This document shows, piece after piece, positions 50,740 to 63,300 of a stretch of DNA of 64,000 bases. The notes beneath the pieces are model-generated. The model had not been told where the DNA came from. It saw nothing but the letters and a program-made list of their open reading frames with translations, and did no database searches. This DNA comes from Hydractinia symbiolongicarpus (Eukaryota; Cnidaria; Hydrozoa; Anthoathecata; Hydractiniidae): contig NC_079878.1 in assembly GCF_029227915.1 (NCBI RefSeq), positions 27,369,501-27,433,500 on the forward strand, written 5' to 3'. Numbering within the stretch: the first letter of the stretch is position 1; every line of letters begins with the position of its first letter. The translations under genes and the position numbers were made by a program.

Positions 50740-53700
50740 GTTTTTGAAACTGTCTCTATTTCTTCAGCGCGTGCTAACGGCCAGGACTTGTCCCACAGTA
50801 AAAAAAGACTAATTTATCAAAAATTTTAAATAAAGCGCTACCACAGAGCCTATTGTAATCGCTGAATTCCAGGAATCATGTCAAGTTAAAAAGAATGTTA
50901 TTGCTTGGAGTCCAATTGGCTTATTTATCACATTTAAAAGGTCACAGTCCAGAATCAGTTCAATTAAGTCCCAGAGTCAATCGTTTCACTGTTAAAAGCG
51001 ATATAATTTAGTAATATCGGAAAAATATCACTAAATAAATGTGGGGACGAATATGTGAGGCAACCGTTGTAACTCAAACGCACTTACACCGTTAGAAACT
51101 CAATGCAATTGAGTTTTTGAAACTGCCTCTATTTCTTCAGCGCGATAACGACTAGGATTTGTCCCACAGTACAAGAAGGACTTTTTATCTAAATTCTTTA
51201 ATAGAGCGCTGACACAGCGCCCAGTGTAACTGTTAAGTTCAAGCAATCATGTCAAATTAAGAAGAATGTTATTTCTTGGAGTTCATTTGTCTCATTTATC
51301 ACATTCTTAAATCCAAAGTCCAAAATCAGTTATATTAAGTCCCACAGTCAATCGTGTCACTGTTAAAAGCGACGCAACCTAGTAATATCAGAAAGATATC
51401 GCTAAATACATGTTGGTACAAATTTGTGACGCAACCGTTGTAAATCATGTGGATTGATACTGTTAGAAAGTCAATGAAATGTAGTTTTTGAAACTGTCTA
51501 TATTTCTTAAGCGCGTGCTAACGGCCAGGATTGGTCCCACAGTAAAAAAAACTAACTTATCAAAATTTTTAAATAAAGCGCTACCACAGAGCCTATTGTA
51601 ATCGCTGAATTCCAGGAATCATGTCAAGCTAAAAAGAATGTTATTCCTTGGAGTCCAATTGGCTCATTTATCACATTTAAAAGGTCACAGTGCAGAATCA
51701 GTTCAATTAAGTCCCAGAGTCAATCGTTTCACTGTTAAAAGCAATGCAACCTAGTAATATCAGAAAAATAACCCTAAACACATGTGGGGACGAATATGTG
51801 ACGCAACCGTTGAAACTCAAACGGACTGATACCGTTAGAAATTCAGTGAAATGTAGTTTTTGAAACTGTCTCAATTTCTTCAGCGCGCGATAACAGCTAG
51901 GATTGGTCCCACAGCAAAAAATGACTTATTTATATAAATTTTTAAATGAGGCGCCACCACAGCGCCCAGTGTAATCGCTGAGTTCCGGCAATCATGTGAA
52001 ATTAAGAAGAATGTTATTTCTTCCAGTCCAGTTGGCTCACGTATCACATTTATAAGGTCACAGTCCAAAGTTAGTTCGATTAAGTTCCACAGTCAATCGC
52101 TTCACTGTTAAAAGCGATATAACTTAGTAATATCGGAAAAATATCACTAAATAAATGTGGGGACGAATATGTGAATATGTAACGTGCCGCTATTTCTTCA
52201 GCGTGCGATAACGGCTAGGATTGGTCCCACAGCAAAAAATGACTTTTTTATCCTAATTCTTGAGTGAAGCGCTACCACAGCGCCCAGTGTAATCGCTGAG
52301 TTGCGGCAATCATGTCAAATTAAGAAGAATGTTTTTTCTTGGACTCCAATCGTCTCATTTATCACATTTATAAGGTCACAGTCCAGAATCAGTTCAATTA
52401 AGGCCCACAGTCAATCGTTTCACTGTTAAGAGCGATGCCACCTAGTAATACCAGAAAAATATCGCTAAATACATGTTGGTACGAATATGTGACGCAACCG
52501 TTGTAACTCAAACGGATTGATACTGTTAAAAAGTCAATGAAATGTAGTTTTTGAAACTCTTCCTATTTATAAAGCGCACGATAACGGCTAGGACTGGTCG
52601 CACAATAAAAAATAGCTTATTTATCTAAGTTTTTAAATAAAGCGCTACCACAGCGCCCAGTATAATCGCTGAGTTACAGCAATCATGTCATATTAAGAAG
52701 AATGTTTTTCCTTGGAGTCAAATTGTCTCATTTATCACAGTCAAAAGGTCACAGACCAGAACCAGTTCAATTAAGTCCCACAGTCAATCGTTTCACTGTT
52801 AAAAGCGATGCAACCTAGTAATATCAGATAAATATCGCTAAATACATGTTGGTAAGAATATGTGACGCAACCGTTGTAACTTAAGCGGACTGACACATTT
52901 AGAAACTCAATGAAATTGAGTTTTTGAAACTGCCTCTATTTCTTCAGCACGCGATAACGACTAGGATTTGTCCCACAGTACAAAAAGGACTTTTTTATCT
53001 AAATTTTTAAATAAAGCGCTGACACAGCGCCCAGTGTAACTGTTGAGTTCAACCAATCATGTCAAATTAAGAAGAATGTTATTTCTTGGAGTTCATTTGT
53101 CTCATTTATCACATTCTTAAATCCAAAGTCCAAAATCAGTTATATTAAGTCCCACAGTCAATCGTTTCACTGTTAAAAGTGATGCAACCTAGTAATATCA
53201 GAAAAATATCGCTAAATACATGTTGGTACGGATATGTGACCCAACCGTTGTAACTCAAACGGACTGACACCGTTAAAAAGTCAATGAAATGTAGTTATTG
53301 AACGTGCCGCTATTTTTTCAGCGTGCGATAACAGCTAGGATTGGTCCCACAGTAAAGAATGACTTATTCATCTAAGTTTTTAAATGAAACGCTACCACAG
53401 CGCCCAGTGTAATCGCTGAGTTTCGGCAATCATGTCAAATTAAGAAGAATGTTATTTCTTGGACTCCAATCGTCTCATTTATCACATTTATAAGGTCACA
53501 GTCAAAAATCAGTTTATTGAAGTGGCACAGTCAATCGTTTCACTGTAAAAAGCAATACAACCTAGTAATATCAGAAAAATATCGCTAAATACATGTTGGT
53601 ACGAATATGTGACGCAACCGTTGTAACTCAAACGGTTTGATACTGTAAGAAAGTCAATGCAATGTAGTTCTTGAAACTGCTCCTATTTATTAAGCGCGCG

Positions 53701-56537
53701 ATAACGGCTAGGATTGGTCCCACAATAAAATTTGGCTTACTTATCTAAGTTTTTAAATGAAGCGCTACCACAGCGCCCAGTATAATCGGTGAGTTCCAGC
53801 AATCATGTCAAACTAAGAATAAAGTTTTTCCTTGGAGTCCAATTTTATCATTTATCACATTTATAAGGTCACAGTCCAGAATCAGTTCAATTAAGTCCCA
53901 CAGTCAATCGTTTCACTGTTAATAGCCATGCAACCTAGTAATATCAGAAAAACATCGCTAAATACATGTTGGTACGAATATGTGACGCAACCGTTGTAAC
54001 TCAAACGGTTTGATACTGTAAGAAAGTCAATGCAATGTAGTTCTTGAAACTGATCCTATTTATTAAGCGCGCGATAACGGCTAGGATTGGTCCCACAATA
54101 AAATTTGGCTTATTTATCTAAGTTTTTAAATATAGCGCTACCACAGCGCCCAGTATAATCGCTGAGTTACAGCAATCATGTCAAATTAAGACGAATGTTT
54201 TTCTTTGTAGTCCAATTGACTCATTTATCACATTTATCAGGTCACAGTCCAAAGTTAGTTCAATTAAGTCCCACAGTCAATCGTTTCACTGTTAAAAGCG
54301 ATGCAACCTAGTAATATCAGAAAGATATCGCTAAATACATGTTGGTACGAATATGTGACGCAACCGCTGTAACTCACTCCTATTAATACCGTTAGAAAGT
54401 CAATGAAATGTAGTTTTTGAAACTGTTCCTATCTATTAAGCGCGCTATAACGGCTAGGTTTCGTCCCACATTAAAAAATGGCTTATTTATCTAAATTTTC
54501 AAATGAAGCGCTACCACAGCGCCCAGTGTAATCGCTGAGTTCCGGCAATCATGTCAAATTAAAAAGAATGTTATTTCTTGGACTCCAATCGTCTCTTTTA
54601 TCACATTTATTAGGTCACAGTCAAAAATCAGTTTATTGAAGTGGCACAGTCAATCGTTTCACTGTAAAAAGCAATACAACCTAGTAATATCAGAAAAATA
54701 TCGCTAAATACATGTTGGTACGAATATGTGACGCAACTGTTGTAACTCAAACGGTTTGATACTGTAAGAAAGTCAATGCAATGTAGTTCTTGAAACTGCT
54801 CCTATTTATTAAGCGCGCGATAACGGCTAGGATTGGTCCCACAATAAAATTTGGCTTATTTATCTAAGTTTTTAAATGAAGCGCTACCACAGCGCCCAGT
54901 ATAATCGCTGAGTTCCAGCAATCATGTCAAACTAAGAATAAAGTTTTTCCTTGGAGTCCAATTTTATCATTTATCACATTTATAAAGTCACAGTCCAGAA
55001 TCAGTTCAATTAAGTCCCACAGTCAATCGTTTCACTGTTAATAGCGATGCAACCTAGTAATATCAGAAAAACATCGCTAAATACATGTTGGTACGAATAT
55101 GTGACGCAACCGTTGTAACTCAAACGGTTTGATACTGTAAGAAAGTCAATGCAATGTAGTTCTTGAAACTGATCTTATTTATTATGCGCGCGATAACGGC
55201 TAGGATTGGTCCCACAATAAAATTTGGCTTATTTATCTAAGTTTTTAAATATAGCGCTACCACAGCGCCCAGTAAAATCGCTGAGTTACAGCAATCATGT
55301 CAAATTAAGACGAATGTTTTTCCTTGTAGTCCAATTGACTCATTTATCACATTTATCAGGTCACAGTCCAAAGTTAGTTCAATTAAGTGCCACAGTCAAT
55401 CGTTTCACTGTTAAAAGCGATGCAACCTAGTAATATCAGAAAGATATCGCTAAATAGATGTTGGTACGAATATGTGACGCAACCGCTGTAAGTCACACGG
55501 ATTAATACTGTTAGAAAGTCAATGAAATGTAGTTTTTGAAACTGTTCCTATTTATTAAGCGCACGATAACGGCTAGGTTTCGTCCCACATTAAAAAATGG
55601 CTTATTTATCTAAATTTTCAAATGAAGCGCTACCACAGCGCCCAGTGTAATCGCTGATTTCCGGGATATATGTCAAGTTATGAAGAACGTTATTTCTTGG
55701 AATCAAATTGGCTTATTTATCACATTTATAAGGTCAAAGTCAAAAATCAGTTTAATTTAGTCCCACAGGCAATCGTTTCACTGTTAAAAGGGATGCAACC
55801 TAGGAATATCAGAAAAATATCGCTAAATACATGTGGGGACGAATATGTGACGCAACCGTTGCAACTCAAACGGACTGATACCCTTAGAAAGTCATTGAAA
55901 TGTAGTATTTGAAACTGTCTCTATTTCTTCACCGCGCGCTAACGGCTAGGATTGGTCCTACAGTAAAAAAAGACTGATTTATCCTAATTTTTACATAAAG
56001 CGCTACCACAGCGCCCAGTGTAATCGCTGAGTTCCGGCAATCACGTCAACTTAAGAAGAATGTTATTTCTTGGAATCCAATTATCTCATTTATCACATTT
56101 ATAAGGTCACAGTCCAGAATCAGTTAAATTAAGTCCCACAGTCAATCGTTCCACTTTTTAGAGCAATACAACCTAGTAATATTAGAAAAATATCGCTAAA
56201 TATATTTGGGGACGAATATGTGACGCAACCGTTGTAACTCAAACGGTTTGATACTGTAAGAAAGTCAATGCAATGTAGTTCTTGAAACTGTTCCTATTTA
56301 TTAAGCGCGCGATAACAGCTAGGATTGGTCCCACAATAAAATTTGGCTTATTTATCTAAGTGTTTAAATAAAGCGCTACCACAGCGCCCAGTATAATCGC
56401 TGAGTTACAGCAATCATGTCAAATTAAGAAGAATGCTTTTCCTTGTAGTCCAATTGACTCATTTACCACATTTATCAGGTCACAGTCCAAAGTTAGTTCA
56501 ATTAAGTCCCACAGTCAATCGTTTCACTGTTAAAAGC
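50740..56537 (+). repeat. 373-bp satellite array, middle block (about 15 monomers)
   Basis: Continues the left block in phase and orientation after the transposon. Landmark distances from 50,776 to 56,314 fit fourteen full monomers and one of 318 bp. The short one lies at 51,892-52,209, where GACGAATATGTGA runs directly into ATATGTAACGTGCCGC, a 55-bp deletion. Several monomers here belong to a distinctive subtype with GTACAAGAAGGAC, GCGCTGACACAGCGCC and CACATTCTTAAATCC, also seen at 43.9 and 61.9 kb. Confidence 0.95.
53500..55650 (+). repeat. 3-monomer higher-order repeat, two copies
   Basis: The period is exactly 1,119 bp (3 x 373). GTCAAAAATCAGTTTATTGA occurs at 53,501 and 54,620, with shared private variants AACTAAGAATAAAG, GAAAAACATCGCTAAATAC and AATTAAGACGAATG. 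The first part of the unit also resembles 34,707 onward, hinting at an older relative in the left block. Confidence 0.85.
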
Positions 56538-56562
56538 TGTTAAAATAATGTGAAATTACTGT

Positions 56563-57180
56563 GTGACTATAGACAATAAATTAAATTTTGACAGACACGT
56601 TAGTGATTTGTGTCGCAAAGCATCAGCCCAACTAAATGCCTTATTTCGATTTAGAAGTTTCTTATCCTTTCAAGCAAAATATATTTTAGTTCAAAGTTTT
56701 ATCTACGCAAATTTCAATTATTGTTCCCTTATATGGCATTTTTCTTCTTCTAAATCTTTATCTAAAGTCGAAATGATACAAAAACGAGCATTAAGATTTC
56801 TGTATAATGATACGGTAAGTACATACGAAAATTTACTTAAAAATTCCAGCAAGAGTCACATGAATGTAAATCGCTTACGGTCATTGTGTATAGAAATCTC
56901 TAAAACTATAAATAACAGCAGCCCTCTTTTTATGAAAGATATATTTTGTTTAAATGATAACGGTAGGACAGTCAGAGAACAAAATACAAATAATTTGGTA
57001 GTCTCAAGGAAAAGGACCGCGACTTTTGGAACTAATAGCTTATCAGCCCTGGGACCAAAGATTTGGAATAACCTACCATCACATTTGAAACGATGTGACA
57101 ACCTTAAAGTTTTTAAAAGCATGATTAAAATGTGGGACGGATCTAAATGTAACTGTGATGAATGTAAGGTCCCTTTATAG
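56563..57180 (+). pseudogene. LINE reverse transcriptase, C-terminal fragment
   Basis: About 205 codons remain open from the truncation to a TAG at 57,178. There is no true start; the frame opens on GTG, so the first residue is Val. Recognisable order: VTIDNKLNFDRHVSDLC (thumb region after the RT palm), LVQSFIYANFNYCSLIW, IQKRALRFLYND, NVNRLRSLCIEISK, GPKIWNNLPSHLK, and a terminal CNCDEC motif. This pattern is standard for the end of CR1/L2/Jockey-type ORF2. The catalytic palm, with its YxDD box, and the endonuclease are absent. Just upstream another frame reads VKLL, so a small deletion also shifted the frame near 56,560. Not functional. Confidence 0.85.
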
Positions 57181-57249
57181 AACTTTGTTGTTATTATTGT
57201 TTATATATATAAAAAAAATGATTTTATTTAATTGTAAACATAAAAAAAA

Positions 57250-57351
57250 TTTAGTCGATTTAGATTAGTTTTCTTAATTACTTTTTTTTTTGGAAACTAT
57301 TGTAAATATGTGAATAATCGACTTTAAATAAATTGAAAAGAAAAAAAAGAA
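57250..57351 (+). repeat. LINE 3' end, source match for the 96-bp inserts
   Basis: TTTAGTCGATTTAGATTAG through AATTGAAAAGAAAAAAAAGA. It matches the inserts at 25,535, 28,247 and 30,582 except for T-run length (10 versus 9) and the A-rich terminus. AGTCGATT and AATCGACT form an 8-bp inverted repeat that may be the element's 3' recognition stem. Confidence 0.85.
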
Positions 57352-57353
57352 AC

Positions 57354-60300
57354 GATGCAACCTAGTAATATCAGAAAGATATCGCTAAATACATGTTGGT
57401 ACGAATTTGTGACGCAACCGTTGTAATTCGTGCGGATTGATACTGTTAGAAAGTGAATGAAATGTAGTTTTTGAACCTGTTCCTATTTATTAAGCGCGCT
57501 ATAACGGCTAGGATTGGTCCCACAATAAAAAATGGCTTATTTATCTAAGTTTTTAAATAAAGCGCTACCACAGGGTCCAGTGTAATGGCTGATTTCCGGG
57601 ATATATGTCAAGTTATGGAGAATGTTATTTCTTGGAATCCAATTGGCTTATTTATCACATTTATAAGGTCAAAGTCAAAAATCAGTTTAATTTAGTCCCA
57701 CAGGCAATCGTTTCACTGTTAAAAGGGATGCAACCTAGTAATATCAGAAAAATATCGCTAAATACATGTTGTTACGAATATGTGACCCAACCGTTGTAAC
57801 TCAAACGGACTGACACCGTTAGAAAGTCAGTGAAATATGGTATTAGAAACTGTCTCTATTTCTTCACCGCGCGCTAACGGTTAGGATTGGTGCTACAGTA
57901 AAAAAAGACTGATTTATCCTAATTTTTACATAAAGCGCTACCGCAGCGTCCAGTGTAATCGCTGAGTTCCGGCAATCACGTCAAATTAAGAAGAATGTTA
58001 TTTCTTGGACTCCAATCGTCTCATTTATCACATTTATAAGGTCACAGTCCAAAATCAGTTTATTTAAGCGCCACAGTCAATCGTTTCACTGTTAAAAGCA
58101 ATACAACCTAGTAATATCAGAAAAATATCGCTAAAAACATGTGGGGACGAATATGTGACGCAACCGTTGTAACTCAAACGGACTGATACCGTTAGAAAGT
58201 CATTGAAATGTAGTATTTGAAACTGTCTCTATTTCTTCAGCGCGCGATAACGGCTAGGATTTGTCCCACAGTAAAAAATGACTTACTTATTTAAATTTTT
58301 AAATGAAGCGCTACCACAGCGCCCAGTATAATCGCTGAGTTCAAGCAATCACGTCAAACTAAGAAGAAAGTTTTTCCTTGGAGTCCAATTTTATCATTTA
58401 TCACATTTATAGGGTCACAGTCCAAAGTTAGTTCAATTAAGTCCCACAGCCAAATGTTTCACTGTTAAAAGCGATGCAACCTAGTAACATCAGAAAAATA
58501 TCGCTAAATACATGTTGGTACGAATATGTGACGCAACCGTTGTAACTCAAACGGTTTGATACTGTAAGAAAGTCAATGCAATGTAGTTCTTGAAACTGTT
58601 CATATTTATTAAGCGCGCGATAACGGCTAGGATTGGTCCCACAATAAAATTTGGCTTATTTATCTAAGTTTTTAAATGAAGCGCTACCACAGCGCCCAGT
58701 ATAATCGCTGAGTTCCAGCAATCATGTCAAACTAAGAAGAAAGTTTTTCTTTGGAGAACAATTTTATCATTTATCACATTTATAAGGTCACAGTCCAAAG
58801 TTAGTTCAATTAAGTCCCACAGTCAATCGTTTCACTGTTAAAAGCGATGCAACCTAGTAATATCAGAAAAATATCGCTAAATACATGTTGGTACGAATAT
58901 GTGACGCAACCGTTGTAACTCAAACGGACTGATACCCTTAAAAAGTCATTGAAATGTAGTATTTGAAACTGTCTCTATTTCTTCAGCGCGCGATAACGGC
59001 TAGGATCTGTCGCACAGTAAAAAATGACTTACTTATTTAAATTTTTAAATGAAGCGCTACCACAGCGCCCAGTGTAATCGCTGGGTTCCAGCAATCACGT
59101 CAAACTAAGAAGAAAGTTTTTCCTTGGAATCCAGTTTTATCATTTATCACATTTATAAGGTCACAGTCCAAAGTTAGTTTAATTAAGTCCCACAGTCAAT
59201 CGTTTCACTGTTAAAAGCGATGCAACCTAGTAATATCAGAAAAATATCGCTAAATACATGTTGGTACGAATATGTGACGCAACCGTTGTAACTCAAACGG
59301 TTTGATACTGTAAGAAAGTCAATGCAATGTAGTTCTTGAAACTGTTCATATTTATAAAGCGCGCGATAACGGCTAGGATTGGTCCCACAATAAAATTTGG
59401 CTTATTTATCTAAGTTTTTAAATGAAGCGCTACCACAGCGCCCAGTATAATCGCTGAGTTACAGCAATCATGTCAAATTAAGAAGAATGTTTGTCCTTGT
59501 AGTCCAATTGATTCATTTATCACATTTATCAGGTCACAGTCCAAAGTTAGTTCAATTAAGTCCCACAGTCAATCGTTTCACTGTTAAAAGCGATGCAACC
59601 TAGTAATGTCAGAAAGATATCGCTAAGTACATGTTGGTACGAATTTTGTGACGCAACCGTTGTAATTCATGCGGATTGATACTGTTATAAAGTCAATGAA
59701 ATGTAGTTTTTGAACCTGTTCCTATTTATTAAGTGCGCTATAACGGCTAGGATTGGTCCCACAATAAAAAATGGCTTATTTATCTAAGTTTTTAAATAAA
59801 GCGCTACCACAGGGTTCAGTGTAATGGCTGATTTCCGGGATATATGTCAAGTTATGAAGAATGTTATTTCTTGGAATCCAATTGGCTTATTTAACACATT
59901 TATAAGGTCAAAGTCAAAAATCAGTTTAATTTAGTCCCACAGGCAATCGTTTCACTGTTAAAAGGGATGCAACCTAGCAATATCAGAAAAATATCGCTAA
60001 ATACATGTTGTTACGAATATGTGACCCAACCGTTGTAACTCAAACGGACTAACACCGTTAGAAAGTCAGTGAAATATGGTATTAGAAACTGTCTCTATTT
60101 CTTCACCGGGCGATAACGGCTAGGATTTGTCCCACAGTAAAAAATGACTTACTTATTTAAATTTTTAAATGAAGCGCTACCACAGCGCCAAGTATAATCG
60201 CTGAGTTCAAGCAATCACGTCAAACTAAGAAGAAAGTTTTTCCTTGGAGTCCAATTTTATCATTTATCACATTTATAAGGTCACAGTCCAAAGTTAGTTC

Positions 60301-63300
60301 AATTAAGTCCCACAGTCAATCGTTTCACTGTTAAAAGCGATGCAACCTAGTAATATCAGAAAAATATCGCTAAATACATGTTGGTACGAATATGTGACGC
60401 AACCGTTGTAACTCAAACGGTTTGATACTGTAAGAAAGTCAATGCAATGTAGTTCTTGAAACTGTTCATATTTATTAAGCGCGCGATAACGGCTAGGATT
60501 GGTCCTACAGTAAAAAAAGACTGATTTATCCTAATTTTTACATAAAGCGCTATCGCAGCGCCCAGTGTAATCGCTGAGTTCCGGCAATCACGTCAAATTA
60601 AGAAGAATGTTATTTCTTGGACTCCAATCGTCTCATTTATCACATTTATAAGGTCACAGTCCAGAATCAGTTCATTTAAGGCCCACAGTTAACCGTCTAG
60701 GATTGGTCCCACAAAAAAAAAAAGCCTTATTTATCTAAGTTTTTAAATAAAGCGCTACAACAGCGCCCAGTATAATCGCTGAGTTACAGCAATCATGTCA
60801 AATTAAGAAGAATGTTTTTCCTTGGAGTCAAATTGTCTCATTTATCACAGTCATAAGGTCACAGACCAGAACCAGTTCAATTAAGTCCCACAGTCAATCG
60901 TTTCACTGTTAAAAGCGATGCAACTTAGTAATATCAGAAAAATATCGCTAAATACATGTTGTTACGAATATGTGACCCAACCGTTGTAACTCAAACGGAC
61001 TGACACCGTTAGAAAGTCAGTAAGATGTGCTTTTAGAAACTGTCTCTATTTCTTCACCGCTCGCTAACGGCTAGGATTGGTCCTACAGTAAAAAAAGACT
61101 GATTTATCCTAATTTTTACATAAAGAGCTACTGCAGCGCCCAGTGTAATCGCTGAGTTCCGGCAATCACGTCAAATTAAGAAGAATGTTATTTCTTGGAC
61201 TCCAATTGCCTCATTTATCACATTTTTCAGGTCACAGTCCAAAGTTAGTTCAATTAAGTTCCACAGTCAATCGCTTCACTGTTAAAAGCGATATAACTTA
61301 GTAATATCGGAAAAATATCACTAAATAAATGTGGGGACGAATATGTGACGCAACCGTTGTAACTCAAACGGACTGATACTGTTAGAAAGTCATTGAAATG
61401 TAGTTTTTGAAACTGTCTCTAGTTATTCAGCGCGCGATAACGGCTATGATTGGTCCCACAATAAAAAATGGCTTATTTATCTAAGTTTTTAAATAAAGCG
61501 CTACCACAGCGCCCAGTATAATCGCTGAGTTACAGCAATCATGTCAAATTAAGAAGAATGTTTTTCCATGGAGTCAAATTGTCTCATTTATCACAGTCAT
61601 AAGGTCACAGACCAGAATCAGTTCAATTAAGTCCCACAGTCAATCGTTTCACTGTTAAAAGCGATGCAACCTAGTAATATCAGATAAATATCGCTAAATA
61701 CATGTTGGTAAGAAAATGTGACGCAACCGTTGTAACTTAAACGGACTGACACCGTTAAAAACTCAATGAAATTGAGTTTTTGAAACTGCCTCTATTTCTT
61801 CAGCGCGCGATAACGACTAGGATTTGTCCCACAGTACAAAAATGACTTTTTTATCAAAGTTTTTAATAAAGCGCTGACACAGCGCCCAGTGTAACTGTCG
61901 AGTTCAAGCAATCATGTCATATTAAGAAGAATGTTATTTCTTGGAGTTCATTTGTCTCATTTATCACATTCTTAAATCCAAAGTCTAAAACCAGTTATAT
62001 TAAGTCCCACAGTCAATCGTGTCACTGTTAAAAGCGACGCAACCTAGTAATGTCAGAAAGATATCGCTAAATACATGTTGGTACGAATTTGTGACGCAAC
62101 CGTTGTAAATAATGCGGATTGATACTGTTAGAAAGTCAATGAAATGTAGTTTTTGAAACTGTCTATATTTCTTCAGCGCGTGCTAACGGGCAGGATTGGT
62201 CCCACAGTAAAAAAAAACTAATTTATCAAAATTTTTAAATAAAGCGCTACCACAGAGCCTATTGTAATCGCTGAATTCCAGTAATCATGTCAAGTTAAAA
62301 AGAATGTTATTCCTTGGAGTCCAATTGGCTCATTTGTCACATTTAAAAGGTCACAGTCCAGAATCAGTTGAAATAAGTCCCAGAGTCAATCGTTTCACTG
62401 TTAAAAGCAATGCAACCTAGTAATATCAGAAAAATATCCCTAAACACATGTGGGGACGAATATGTGACGAAACCGTTGTAACTCAAACGGACTGACACCG
62501 TTAAAAAGTCAATGAAATGTAGTTTTTGAACCTGTTCCTATTTATTAAGCGCGCTGTAACGGCTAGGATTGGTCCCACAATAAAAAATGGCTTATTTATC
62601 TAAATTCTTTAAAAAAGCGCTACCACAGGGTCCAGTGTAATGGCTGATTTCCGGGATTCATGTCGAGTTATGAAGAATGTTATTTCTTAGAATCCAATTG
62701 GCTTATTTATCACATTTATAAGGTCAAAGTCAAAAATCAATTTAATTTAGTCCCACAGGCAATCGTTTTAGTGTTAAAAGCGATGCAACCTAGTAATATC
62801 AGAAAAATATCGCTAAATACATGTTGTTACGAATATGTGACCCAACCGTTGTAACTCAAACGGACTGACACCGTTAGAAAGTCAGTAAGATGTGCTTTTA
62901 GAAACTGTCTCTATTTCTTCACCGCTCGCTAACGGCTAGGATTGGTCCTACAGTAAAAAAAGACTGATTTATCCTAATTTTTACATAAAGAGCTACTGCA
63001 GCGCCCAGTGTAATCGTTGAGTTCCGGCAATCACGTCAAATTAAGAAGAATGTTATTTCTTGGACTCCAATTGCCTCATTTATCACATTTTTCAGGTCAC
63101 AGTCCAAAGTTAGTTCAATTAAGTTCCACAGTCAATCGCTTCACTGTTAAAAGCGATATAACTTAGTAATATCGGAAAAATATCACTAAATAAATGTGGG
63201 GACGAATATGTGACGCAACCGTTGTAACTCAAACAGACTGATACTGTTAGAAAGTCATTGAAATGTAGTTTTTGAACGTGCAGCTTTTTCTTCAGCGTGC

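Larger units (their letters stand above)
56538..57351 (+). mobile_element. 5'-truncated non-LTR retrotransposon (LINE)
   Basis: The satellite breaks after CACTGTTAAAAGC (56,537) and resumes at GATGCAACCTAG (57,354). Landmark spacing across it is 1,189 bp, so 816 bp were added. The insert holds the end of a reverse-transcriptase polyprotein, a 3' untranslated region and an A-rich tail (GAAAAGAAAAAAAAGA). A target duplication is not clear: AAAAGC on the left compares poorly with AGAAAC on the right. The orientation is that of the satellite monomers. Missing 5' sequence is typical of target-primed insertion. Confidence 0.85.

Noticed and set aside
33146-62854. Recurring 64-80-codon frames starting MSSYEE at 33,146, 39,114, 40,978, 42,097, 55,670, 57,605 and 62,660
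   Set aside because: They arise wherever one satellite subtype (GTCAAGTTATGAAGAATG) occurs. The frame spans non-coding satellite blocks, is broken in most monomers, and shows no sign of codon-level constraint.
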